NCBI GenBank assembly: GCA_032622095.1
Contig: CP136062.1
Location: forward strand, 156,670,875 to 156,734,874
Length of the DNA stretch: 64,000 bases
DNA from: Siphonodentalium dalli
Taxonomy: Eukaryota > Mollusca > Scaphopoda > Gadilida > Siphonodentaliidae
Direction: 5' to 3'
The translations under genes and the position numbers were made by a program. The notes below the pieces were generated by a model. The model had not been told where the DNA came from and searched no databases. It saw nothing but the letters and a program-made list of their open reading frames with translations. Positions 1 through 10,957 of the stretch are shown one piece after another; position 1 is the first letter of the stretch, and every line of letters begins with the position of its first letter.

Positions 1-139
1 TGGTATAAAATTAGACAGCAAAATTTAATTTAATTTAACAAGGCTCCGGCATATAACATTTGAAGTAGCTGGCAAATAAACCTCATGAATGATTGATAAT
101 ATATTTATAATCTGTTGAATATGGGGTCAATTCATCAAG

Positions 140-1205
140 TTGATAATTGGGTAGTTGACTCAGTAGTTGATCCCTCGCCCAACAGCCAGCCTCCCTCCAC
201 ATAGCATACATGGTATCCACTTCCCTCCATGTTAACATGTTCTCTCGAAGCATAGCATCGAACATTAAAAACTCAAAGATCAAACCCTGTTTCCGAGAGT
301 CAAAGATTTGACAGATTTTGGAAATTTTTGTTTTTGAACAATATGATCAACTTGCATAGATTGTTTCGGATGATCTGTCTCGACAGAGGAGACGGTATCC
401 ATTACTTGCGCTACTGGTTCTGGAACAGGAATAGTATCACTATTCCTGCACGTGCGTTGCTAGTGATACACTGACGAGTTTAGTTTGACTCTGTGTTTGA
501 GTGCTGTCGTCAGCACACGTTTTGTAGACCCTATTGTTGAGTACGTAACCTGTGGCCGAGGACAAACTATTTTCTTAGCATCTATATATGACAGATTAGT
601 CTCAGCATTATATCATTGAATCTTGAATTCATACTCCAAATTGGGACATGGACGATCCATTGAAGCATGTTAACCTTGAGAGTTTGAACATTTCTTAATA
701 CTCGTTCAATCCTTATGACCAGGAATGGAAAAGGGTGCGCACCTGGTTTCTTCACTTTAACAATGTTCATGGTCATAGCCTTGACAGTTAAAACATTGAA
801 CTGGGTTTGGAACATATTTGCTTATATCCGTCTTCATATACCGAGCCTTCAATGTCGGTGGATGGTCGCAACGACTGAAGGTCAGAAGATAAATATTCAA
901 CGGAACGATTTGACCATCAGCTGTCTTAGTAAATCTACGGACTTCTGGAACTCCCTGTGGTGTTCTCAGCCAATATCTCTGATTCAAAGGAATCAGCTAT
1001 ATCGCGAATTCTCAACACAGCTCTACTGCTGTTCAATGACTTGAGAGGTGTGATCAATATTGGTGTTTGTGCAATAGATGTTAATTGCATAAGAGCGTTT
1101 GCTTGAATTTTTCTTGAACATTCGATCAGAAGAGATCCATTTAGTGGCCAGTCCTGATCGGTATGACAAATTTTAATTGTTCGGCTATGCTTTGTAGCGT
1201 TTTAT
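140..1205 (-). pseudogene. LINE ORF1 (gag-like, zinc-knuckle) remnant, copy A
   Basis: Reading leftward, fragments in several frames line up as one decayed ORF1 protein. Near 1170-1030 is an N-terminal part with LIECSRKIQANALMQL and a TPLKSLNSSRAVLR stretch. At 987-757 a block includes VPEVRRFTKTADGQIVPLN, YLLTFSRCDHPPTLK and a CCHC-type knuckle beginning CFNCQGYDHEHC. After a frameshift a second knuckle-like block and a CPNLE-like block follow. This order is known for ORF1 of jockey-like non-LTR retrotransposons, where the protein binds RNA. Stops and frameshifts rule out function. ORF2 would lie off the left edge. Confidence 0.75.
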
Positions 1206-1210
1206 CAATC

Positions 1211-2760
1211 ACATACTTCACACATCAGCCTCTCGGTACCTCGCCATAATGAGACAGGCGTTTACAGTATAGTATTGAAACATTTAAGTCACGAAGACGA
1301 AATTTATGGCACAACACACACGAAAAGCAACACACAACTAGACACCAGAAACAAAATACAGCAGACGGCAGAAATGTAATCTGAAAAACTGTGAGCGACG
1401 TGACTGATTGATTGGACAGGGTCAACTCAACCACCCGTCTTGAAGAGATGTAGGACCAAAGAGGACCATGAGCTAAGCCGTTACCACAGGTCGATGTCTC
1501 ACTTGACACGGTTGCCCTAGTATCCCCAGAACTCCTGCTCCACATATCAAGGGATGCACCCCTCAGCAAAAGTGGGCCACTTTAGGGGATTCTAACCCCT
1601 GGCAGTGGGGCAGTAAACCTATTCTACCCGGGCCCACGCGGGGAAAGATTTCTTTGTTATGATCAATTGGCAGCAAGCATTAGAAAAACAGTGGTATATA
1701 TGGAGACAAGTAAGTGTTGATCGAGTTCGCATGGTGAATATCCATGCCCTCCCAATGGCGATTCCTCAATATATCACCCGAATAGGTTAAAGTGAAATGG
1801 GTTTTGTATCAGATGCTGACATGCGTCTATGATTAGGTTAACGTGTCGGATTTCGATAGCTGTTCAACTTAATTATAACAAGGCAAGTTTGAAAGTCACA
1901 TGTGAAATTAAAGACACGTCATGGATAGGTGTCTGAAATATCAGAGCTCATGGAAATATGTATGATATGTCACTGATATGGACAGTAATGTCACCCCAAG
2001 AACCTCGGATGTCATTCCGTTCTCGATCAGGCGATACATATCCGCGTTGCTCTCAAGCACCGGCGATAACTGCATACTGTACTTGCATATTTGCCCAAAC
2101 ACGTCTCGTGTTGCCATCGCTTCCATCGATCACACATACGCGACTATAGATATAAAGATCCTTATTTGACATTGCTATGTGGATTATGCATGGCGGCATG
2201 TTAATCGGCGTCATTACTGTGGCATCACTGTAAACAATAATTATTCCTCCAATACCCATCTTATAACCAAGAGTACACAAGAAATTGACAAAGCATAGTG
2301 AATTGTTTGATGATAACATAAGAGAGGATCGCATATCACGTCTAAGGTTTCGAGTCCTCTCTTAAGTGTTCAGTCTTTTGGAACCAAGAGCGTATTGGTG
2401 AGAAGATTTAATTGCACGATATTTGAAAGTAGAAATAATTCATCAAATTGCTCTCTTAAGTTTCACAATTAGTGTTTTCCTTTAAATTATATATATATAA
2501 TGTTCGAACTTGTGTCCCTGGTATGCAGTCAGCAACAAAACATGCTAAACAGATGGGTGAGGTACATGTGGTATTGGAATCCGGTGTATGATTTACAGCT
2601 GAAATGCGGGCATATAACTATATGTCAGTACATGTATATTAATAACCTCTATATATTTTCGGCTTAGACAACGCGTTCGTATTATGTATGTTAGCTGAAA
2701 TGCAGAATATTAACTTATCAGTACAAGGTTCCACCCCGTTTTTCACAACAAAGTACCAAA
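1211..2760. repeat. Dispersed repeat next to the LINE ORF1, copy A
   Basis: This block occurs three times in the window: here, at about 34430-36030 and at about 43545-45180. All three share a short minus-strand open frame (SSETSTCGNGLAHGPLW) and a following stretch with CATACGCGACTATAGATATA. Its position on the 5' side of the leftward ORF1 suggests it is the 5' region of the same LINE, but this is inference. No protein family was recognised in it. Confidence 0.7.
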
Positions 2761-3183
2761 TTGTGTACATATGTGGATTGTCTTGTGACGGTCTTGTATA
2801 TAATCCACACCAAACTGCTCAGTGCGATAATCAGGGGACAAAGTATCTCTGTGCACATGTTTGCTGATGAAAATTAGCTGTACATTTCTGGTGACAACCC
2901 CTATTGCTTTACAACTATAATGGAACAGTGCAATTATTTTGTGAAATCGTGGATGGTGGCCAATAAACTGAAACCAATTAGTGACAAAACTGAAGAAATG
3001 TGAGTGTCTAATCTGGCATGCGTAAAGAAAGTTAGCATATATGTTATGACTTTTGATGACACTCAAGTTCACACTCCTACAAGCCACATATGCAAGGCAA
3101 TATACACTGAACTTCGGCGACATTGGAAAATGAGAAAATACATTCAAAACGACTCAATTTTTAAAAAACGTTAGTCATCTCTA

Positions 3184-3492
3184 AGTATCAGTCGACCTGA
3201 CTACTACAATTCTATTTTAATTGGTGTACTATATAATCAGGTATCTCAGCGTCTGCAGAAAACTGTTGCAAGGATAGTTCTCTGTCGTAGAAGATCTGAC
3301 GACAGATGCAATCTGCAAGAATTACATTGGCTACCTGTATCAGACATAATTCTGTATATACGACGGGGAACTATCCTAGCATATATTCAATGGTATGAAA
3401 CACGCGATCCGTGGAATATATCACTTAATTCTTACACTGCCCTTCAAGTTTGTGGGCGTTCAATGTTAGCCATCCTTGCGTACTTGCCTTGA
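3184..3492 (+). pseudogene. LINE reverse transcriptase C-terminal fragment, copy A
   Basis: One frame from about 3190 to the TGA at 3490-3492 reads SRPDYYNSILIGV, QRLQKTVARIV and LQELHWLPVSD. This is the well-known end of the reverse transcriptase polyprotein in CR1/L2/jockey-type LINEs (SR-DYCNSLL, LQ--QN-AARLV, LHWLPV). The rest of the element is missing upstream, so it is 5'-truncated and dead. Its 3' sequence (about 3440-3530) recurs at 4345-4420 and, inverted, at 32550-32640. Confidence 0.8.
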
Positions 3493-4261
3493 GGGCTTAT
3501 TGAAATGCTACTCTAGTGAGTAGTTTAAGAATACCAATGCTGATAAATAACTTTAGGAATAGCCATTAAATAAATAAATAAATATTACACAAACATTTCT
3601 TGTAAAAAGTTGGCAAGTCTGATTTTAAAAGGTTATCCCACATTTCATCAACACCAAGAGACAGTGAAAATTATAATGCATTCTGGAGGACTATTGCCTA
3701 CATGTCTCTGAATGGTGTAGAAACCTACCAAATTATAAAAAAATACGTCTCTTGTGAGAGAGTTTCGACAGCCTGTGCACCATGCACGCCCGCATCGCCG
3801 AAGTGAATTAAGTCACATTAACGTAGTAGATAATTATACAAATTATCGCGGTATATTTGCTTAAACATATGGTATATAATACCAATTTCATAATGGAAAG
3901 TATCATTTGTTACGTCTTGATTATCTAACCGAGGAACGGCAAGAGTTGATGCTTGAAATTAACACATGCTTCCAATAATAATTCATACTGGAATCGCAAA
4001 GGGAAATTACTGTTTAAAGTTAAATAGCCCTAAATAAAACAAGCAAATAAGATACAACTCGACATTCCGATTTGTTAGCACCAAATTGGGCACCACTATT
4101 TAGCAAATTCCCGCCACATTTATAGTTATATACTTGATATAAGTACTTTAATAGTGTGGTTTATAGATACATGAGTGACGTATAGACGCCGTTGGTGTCA
4201 GGGCGGGAGGGGGGGGCACATAATGAAAACAACTATATTGTAGAATTCCACTAAACTTGTA

Positions 4262-5457
4262 TGATATATTTATAATGAATAATGTATTCAAACGTTTCAG
4301 GCGCGGGTCCAGTGGAATACATTATTTTTCTTTCTTTCGCTTTCCTTCAAGTTTATGGACATTCAATGTGAGTCATCCGAACTTGCCTTGAGGGCTGATT
4401 GAAATGCTACGCGGATGAGTCTTTATTCGTCTCCATGGTATACTATGGACTTCTGTCGTAGATCTCCATCAACCTTGTATAAAATGTTCTCAACGCCATG
4501 CTATAGGGATTCTAATGGTTTAGTTTAACCATACATCAGTCGATGTCATGGTTGGGGATCAAGGAAGGAACATGATACAAACTTCTTTGTCATCGATTGC
4601 CACCAGACGAATACATAGTGGAATTTAGATTGTACATGGCATTTAGGGTATGATTTAAAGTTGGCAAAGTGCACCGTCGAAGTGAATGATGGACCCGAAG
4701 CTCTTTATAATGTGTTTTCACTGGGGCCCGAACCATTCAATTGTATAAAGGTTACACCCTCACTATTTCAGAACCCAATAAGTCCAATATGAACATATGT
4801 GGATATTTAAGTCAGACATGAACCTATTTGTACGAGAGTGAGTTGGAAATGTATATGTATGCGTCTATATGATATACTGCACTACATGGTGTACTTTAAA
4901 GTCACATGGCGGTATGCGCTCCGAAATACACCTAATAATATTCGCTGTAGATTTTTCCCGGTATCGAAATAGGTCGAGATATACTTCCATTTTACGGCAG
5001 TATAGTCCCAGATAGACGCATTGAACTCATACAAAATATAACTTTGAAGACGGTGTTTGGGTGCTAAACAAACAACAGATATGTCACGGCATGGCACATT
5101 AAAGATAATTCTGTGTTACGCTATTCCTGATATTGTAGAAATAAAGAGCGAAAAATTTAAAACAGCTGGAAGATGTCTGTGACCATGGCAATTATTTATC
5201 AGAGCATATATATGATGCCGGAATATAAATAGTTCGTGTATCTGTCAACCTATATTATACCTCCTACTAAATTAGGCAGACAAATATTTGGAAGCTCGAA
5301 TGAGCCATGTCCGTTTAACATACTAAGCACATGGTGCGTTCTAAATCAGGAATCGAAGTCGGATAAACCATATTGTAATACGACCTTGCCTAAACCTACA
5401 CACAAGGCTCGTCCTGATTGGTCAGTATCCTGTATTCCCATGCAGACGCGGACCGTC
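4262..5457 (+). repeat. 1.19 kb segment present only in copy A; dispersed repeat
   Basis: Copy B passes directly from the sequence before 4262 to that after 5457 (near 46695-46705). The segment is homologous, at clearly lower identity, to the reverse complement of about 31600-32720: both contain the LINE 3' motif (CTTGCCTTGAGGGCT), then matching blocks to about 4830. Its right part (5150-5470) also resembles 9120-9470 in intron 1. No target-site duplication was seen, so it could equally have been deleted from copy B. No coding potential is recognised. Confidence 0.65.
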
Positions 5458-5462
5458 CTTTT

Positions 5463-5515
5463 GTAGTACAATTCTAGATATTTTGAATTGTACCACAAAC
5501 AATGTGGTACAATCA
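5463..5515. repeat. Overlapping alternative hairpins, copy A
   Basis: Three mutually complementary segments follow each other: GTACAATTC, GAATTGTACCACA and TGTGGTACAA. The middle one can pair with either neighbour. Copy B has the same at about 46707-46762. Confidence 0.5.
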
Positions 5516-5857
5516 GTGAAATGCTGCCAACGCCTCGAAATTTCAGAAGTCAAACCATACGGCCATTGGTTAATGTCATGCTAAAGACTGAAGAAAGAGA
5601 CATATAATGACTAACTACTGTATTATACTGATTTTTATTTAAGTTAGAACAAAAATAAGTCTTAAATGAATTTGTTTGCCACAAAAACAATGGAAAGGGG
5701 TCGTCGTTCAATAGTGACGCTATGTTTCACTATCAGGTCTAAGAGAAGAATGGTGGAAAATCTTACCACGCAGAGCTAGAAACTGGGCTATTATATAACA
5801 GTTTGAACATATGTCACTATAATTTCGACCAAAACATACAGTCGAATTACAAAAGAA

Positions 5858-5975
5858 ATAAATACACTGCGCATCGACGTGTATAGTAGAATTTGACCAC
5901 ATAAACTGATTATACTACTCCGCTTCGCGTCGTCCTACAATCAGTTTCTTTGTGGCCGATGCGCAGTGTATTTAT
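5858..5975. repeat. Imperfect palindrome, copy A
   Basis: A perfect 19-bp inverted pair (5858-5876 with 5957-5975) encloses a second inverted pair (5897-5912 with 5936-5955), with about 23 nt of loop. The same structure is at 47116-47233, where the inner pair is better matched. It could be a MITE remnant or a structured RNA. Confidence 0.75.
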
Positions 5976-7090
5976 GTCTTAAATAGATAAGAGCAACATT
6001 TCTATAAAGTGTCGCATAATTAACTAAACTTATATAGTCATCTCCGTGATATGATGTATTCGTTTTAAAGTATAGTTTTCATACTCATAAGAGTCGCCGA
6101 TAGATAAAGGAATCGCTATATGGCTAGTTAGGTGTTTCAAAGTGGGCAGATAGGCGCCGTTGGGTATGAGGAGCTAGAAAACAACAGCATTTATTATAGG
6201 CATTAACATGATACTAATCGTGTGGCTTGAAGATAATGATTTTCTGAATTGGGGTGGAGTTGATGCATTAAATTGATAAAGACGGAGTTACCGATATCAA
6301 AATGTTTGGTTAGTTTTTAAAGATCTACAGTCCGATTTAACACCAGATGACCGAATTATCTGAGATAATGACCAGTTTACCGGGACAATGAAAAAGGAAA
6401 ACTGAATTCAATTATCATCTGTTCTATGGCACGAGCGTCGCGACAATTGACAAAGGCCTACACCAGGTTTACGCGTATACAATATCATAATTGGAAATGC
6501 TGTGTACTATATTCCATGTTTGGGCAACGGAATCATAGCTTCTCTTTATCAGAGACACTCTTTAACAGAGATAGCTGGAATATTGCTCAGTCGACAGAAA
6601 TTGAAGTCGACATCTGACCATCGAAACCTCCCGCTAATGGACCCAATCATCTTTATTTTGTGAATCAACGTTATTGCTGAGTACTCAGTTGTGATACAAT
6701 CTGTAAGATTACTGTGGTAATAATCTTCTATAACCGATGTCTATTACACGTCCATTTTGTGTTTACTTCTTGACACGGGTCGAATTAATGGTGTTAAACT
6801 AACGACAACAATGTGAGTCAGGGCATATGATCCATGTATAAGATTGACGTTGTATTATGCCAATTTGTGGAAAACATTAACTACCTTGACCATATATATT
6901 CCTATCAAATGTCCCCATAAAATGTTCACGTCACTTTAACCTGGACAACGCCGGGTCACCATGCTAGTACTATATATAGCATGTAATAAATTGCGCAGGA
7001 GCTGGGAGGAACACACTACTCACGTGACTATTTCTGGTAAGCAACGTTAGAATGTGATTATTTATTATAATTAGATGAGGATTCAGCGTC

Positions 7091-7204
7091 CCATATAAAG
7101 AGTCGTAGATAGGGACACCACTCATAACGCATTTGCAACTCATCAGTTAATAAACCATCGCTGTACATTTATATCGCACCTTCGATATCCTGTAATTTGT
7201 CAAA
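7091..7204 (+). promoter_or_regulatory. Candidate TATA box and 5' UTR, copy A
   Basis: TATAAA lies at 7094-7099, about 110 bp before the ATG. The stretch up to the start codon is strongly conserved in copy B, where the motif reads TATATATA (about 48350-48357). A TATA box here would imply a 5' UTR of roughly 80 nt. There is no transcript evidence, and such AT-rich DNA gives chance matches. Confidence 0.3.
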
Positions 7205-7529
7205 ATGTCTCGTCAAAATTATAAAATTAATGCTGAGGATCGTGACATGTACTCCTGTCGTTCTTTCAGCTTCACATCAAAAGGACTGATTAACAAGGGG
7301 GATTCGATGCAATCTATGAGTGACGTAAGCCTAACATCAAGTGGTGGCGAATCGAGCGAGAGTTCTTCCCGTACTTCTAGCTGTTCTGACTTCTTTTACG
7401 CAGACGAATCGGTGCTAGACAAAGAATGCTGCCGTGTAGCTGTCGTAGGTTCACATGGCGTTGGGAAGACGGCCTTGATACGACAATTTATGACGTCAGA
7501 ATACGTTGGTGATGTCGACGATGTGGAAG
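7205..7529 (+). CDS. RGK GTPase copy A, exon 1
   Basis: The ATG at 7205 is the first in frame and opens [14 protein letters not shown]. The exon encodes the N-terminal extension, a Ser-rich patch and the P-loop (GSHGVGKT), then an acidic stretch. It ends at GAAG followed by GTTGGT, leaving one base of a split Glu codon that exon 2 completes with AA. Reading through the donor gives WYR and a stop, which explains the apparent 112-aa frame. Confidence 0.92.
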
Positions 7530-10500
7530 GTTGGTACCGTTAATTTATTTGATTGTTTAAAGATTCGAATGGGCACCTAATTAGTACCTAAGGTAATTTC
7601 CAGATAATATCAATATCAAATATAACCAGAACGCGCCACTGGCTTTTTGTCTCTGGAAGTTACATAATTATAATACATAAGACATGACTTTGTTCAGCAA
7701 ATTGAACGGCACCGATCTCCAGTACCGGGGCTGTATACAAATCATATATTCCTTTCTTCAAATCGTCCATTGATGAACTCGCGACTACAAAACCAGGTAA
7801 ACTGTTCATGTTAGAAATTACACGTGAAAAACATATTTACGGATATCCTTTTTTAAGTATGTCCCTTGTAATTTGAGTTCATGTCCTCTGTTCCGTTTGT
7901 AATCAGCGAATACAAAATAATAACACCGGTCCGTGTTATACAAACCGTTCTGATATATAGAAACCTCGATAAAATCGCCCCTAAATCGTCTATTATTCAT
8001 ATATTTGAGTTTTACAATGCGTAAACCAGGCATAAGAATAAACGCGATGTGTTGCATCCCAAAGGGATAATTACACTCACTTCATTTGCTGTAGTATTTT
8101 CCCCATCGATATCCAAATATTAAATGCTTTTAAATAGGGTAATTATATTGGTATGGGAATGGACGTTGCGTATTAAATTTCGCCATGACAACGCAAGACG
8201 TCGCGGCAACGTCACTACAAAGTTCCCAATATTTAACAATCGTTCACATTTAATCTATGTGTGTATATAAGTGTATTACGGGTTGATAGTTTTCACTAAA
8301 ATAACTATAATTATTAATCGACGTATCATAACAAAATGACAGATTTAATGGCATTTATCGTGTCCGACCAAAAACTGTTCGCAATATATAGATATGGTAA
8401 ATGGACCAATATCATAGCAATTAGCCAGGCTGCTTAACAAGAGGTAAACAAATGTACGACAGATTATAAGACATCGCTATCGCGACGAGCACTGACCGAA
8501 ATCGTTATTGTATGCTGTAACCCTTGCTACATTAAAGCATCATTGAATAGGTGTGATCCCAAATGAAATGTTCAGACAATAAGCTCAACAAACGACCATT
8601 GTCTCTGTTGAACTTATTATCTGGACGGTTCCCTCAACAAATAGGGCTCCTTCTGCTATATTATGTATCTGTCGTCTGTTTTTATCACATAACATGCCTC
8701 CAAACAAATAATAGACTATTCCAACATACCGTCGTGCGTGCAAGTGAGTTAATTTTGGTCCTAAATATTCACATAGGTTCATATTGAACTAATTTGATTA
8801 TGACATAATCCCATAGAGAGCTTATACGGTTATTATATGTCGAGTCGATGCAAAAGTGACAAAAGAATTCCAATATGGGCTTATTTATTATTGAAAGAGT
8901 CCCATAATGGACTGTTTTAAAACCCGCTTCTATGTCCACATAGAGCATATATTGAGCCTATTTCGCACACAAAAACAAGCCCGTTATAAGCTTATTTTCA
9001 CGAGAACAGGCTGACTATTCATATGTACACTTTTCAACTGACTATGAAAATCCATTTAGTATAGCAAGAGTTAATGCCCCTCACCCAAAGTTAACTTAGT
9101 TAAGTATAACATATTGGAAACGTTTACAACATAGCTGTGACATTGACAGATAATTTTCCCGAGAATACGAAGCCGGTATATTATTACGTCATCAATTATC
9201 AACCAACATGTATCATACCTCCTTCCAAATTATGTTGACAGAATTTGGAATCTCGAATGAGTCATTTGAGGACTTAAAATATTTGTCAAATTTTACTCTT
9301 CAGGTACCAAATCGCTTCTATAATAATAAATAATTTCAGAAATCAAATAAATCATTACATACATTATTGTTTTGGCCATATGAGAGGAAGCTTCATTAAG
9401 TTTGTGTCACAATGTTGATTTTATGATTTATTACATAGCACAGCCCCATATATTGCAATGAAGAATAAACCAGCCACATTTAGGCCAATACATTATTGCG
9501 GATCACCGCCTAACGATATATTAAGACATGTCTCCTCAGACCTTAAAATATATCTAGTAGTAATTTTAATTTCCTAGGCAAATATTTTGACAAGAACATT
9601 ACAATAAAATTGAAAATGTCGACAAAAAAGCTTGGAAACACGGAAGATTTCTAACACAGTGTTTTTGGCAAAAAAAAAGCTTGGCGTCACAACTTATTAA
9701 CACCGATATGGAGAATAACAGTGTCGGTAAGATGATGTCATGTTTTATATTGCTTGCTACTATTTCCAGTTCCGCCTTTTCTAGCTATGCCTCTGCTGTA
9801 ACAGTGCTGTTCACAATTGGTATTCTGAAATTCGATTTGTTGTTTGCATTGATTCATTCGCTATATTCCAGAAGATGATGACGATAACATCAAACAGGTG
9901 TCTGTCATGTTAAATGGAGAACAAGTCTGGCAATGCTTTAACGAGGAACTAACAAACCAGGTATGATCTAATCCATACCACGGACATTTTGCTCCTATTC
10001 ACTGTCTAAAATATATTTCATGCTAGAAATTAAATATAATGACGGCCGGTACGACTATATATATCTCGAGTTTTAAATTAAAGATGTATTCATGTTTCCA
10101 AACCACCCGTAACTGGATGGGGCGACAAATGTGTTTACTTAAAGTACACATTTCAAAGATAACATATAGCATATAATTTGTTTATCAGTCGATGTATTCG
10201 CCTACAATTACAATACTTAAGTTAAGAAATACGTTATGATTACATATAGAATAAAGCTGAGTGTAAAATGTTCAAGAGTAGAATTGTGGTTTTAACCACG
10301 AGTCTTTTGGCGAGTTTTTAAAACCACAATTCCACTCATGGTGACAATGTTGTACTGACGGTGCTATATTCGAGGGGCACACTTACTCAATTTAAGATAT
10401 TACGGAAGTAGTGGCACGGGTTACTGTTTATTTAGCAAGTGTCTAAACTCGAGGGAAATGTGCGGCCCAAGCAGCCCAACATATTTATTGATTTATTTTA

Positions 10501-10777
10501 ATTGTGATTTTGCGAAATATATATATATATCTTTATTTCCTCCTCATGGGAGATCATTGATACAATACAATTAATTCACACAAAAACAAATATATCAACA
10601 AAAAAATGGCAATATAAGCACATAGGACATAGGGCCATATATTATTTATTCACAATGAAATGATAAAGATATAGCAATATTGTAAATCGAACAATTCTTA
10701 TTTCAAATCGTGCCTGACATCTCTCTCTCTCTCTCTCTCTCTCCCTCCCTCTATATATATGTATATATACATATATA

Positions 10778-10810
<33 letters not shown>

Positions 10811-10897
10811 CATACATACACACTCATACATATACATACACACATATATACACACATATATATATCCCCACATACATATACATATACCCATACATAC

Positions 10898-10957
<60 letters not shown>

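Noticed and set aside
1225-1569. Minus-strand frame with SSETSTCGNGLAHGPLW, present in all three copies of the left-flank repeat
   Set aside because: It is shared because the DNA is repeated; lengths and termini differ between the copies and no domain was recognised. Described as part of the repeat and not as a gene.
2743-3147. 134-aa minus-strand frame
   Set aside because: No recognisable domain, and the copy B equivalent is broken into pieces.
6426-6617. 63-aa frame upstream of the gene, nearly identical in copy B (47684-47875)
   Set aside because: Sequence identity between A and B is high everywhere here, so retention of a short frame is not evidence of coding; no domain or transcript signal.
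9681-9878. 65-aa frame just upstream of exon 2, also in copy B (50914-51111)
   Set aside because: It runs across the splice acceptor of GTPase exon 2 in another frame; conservation is explained by the recent duplication.
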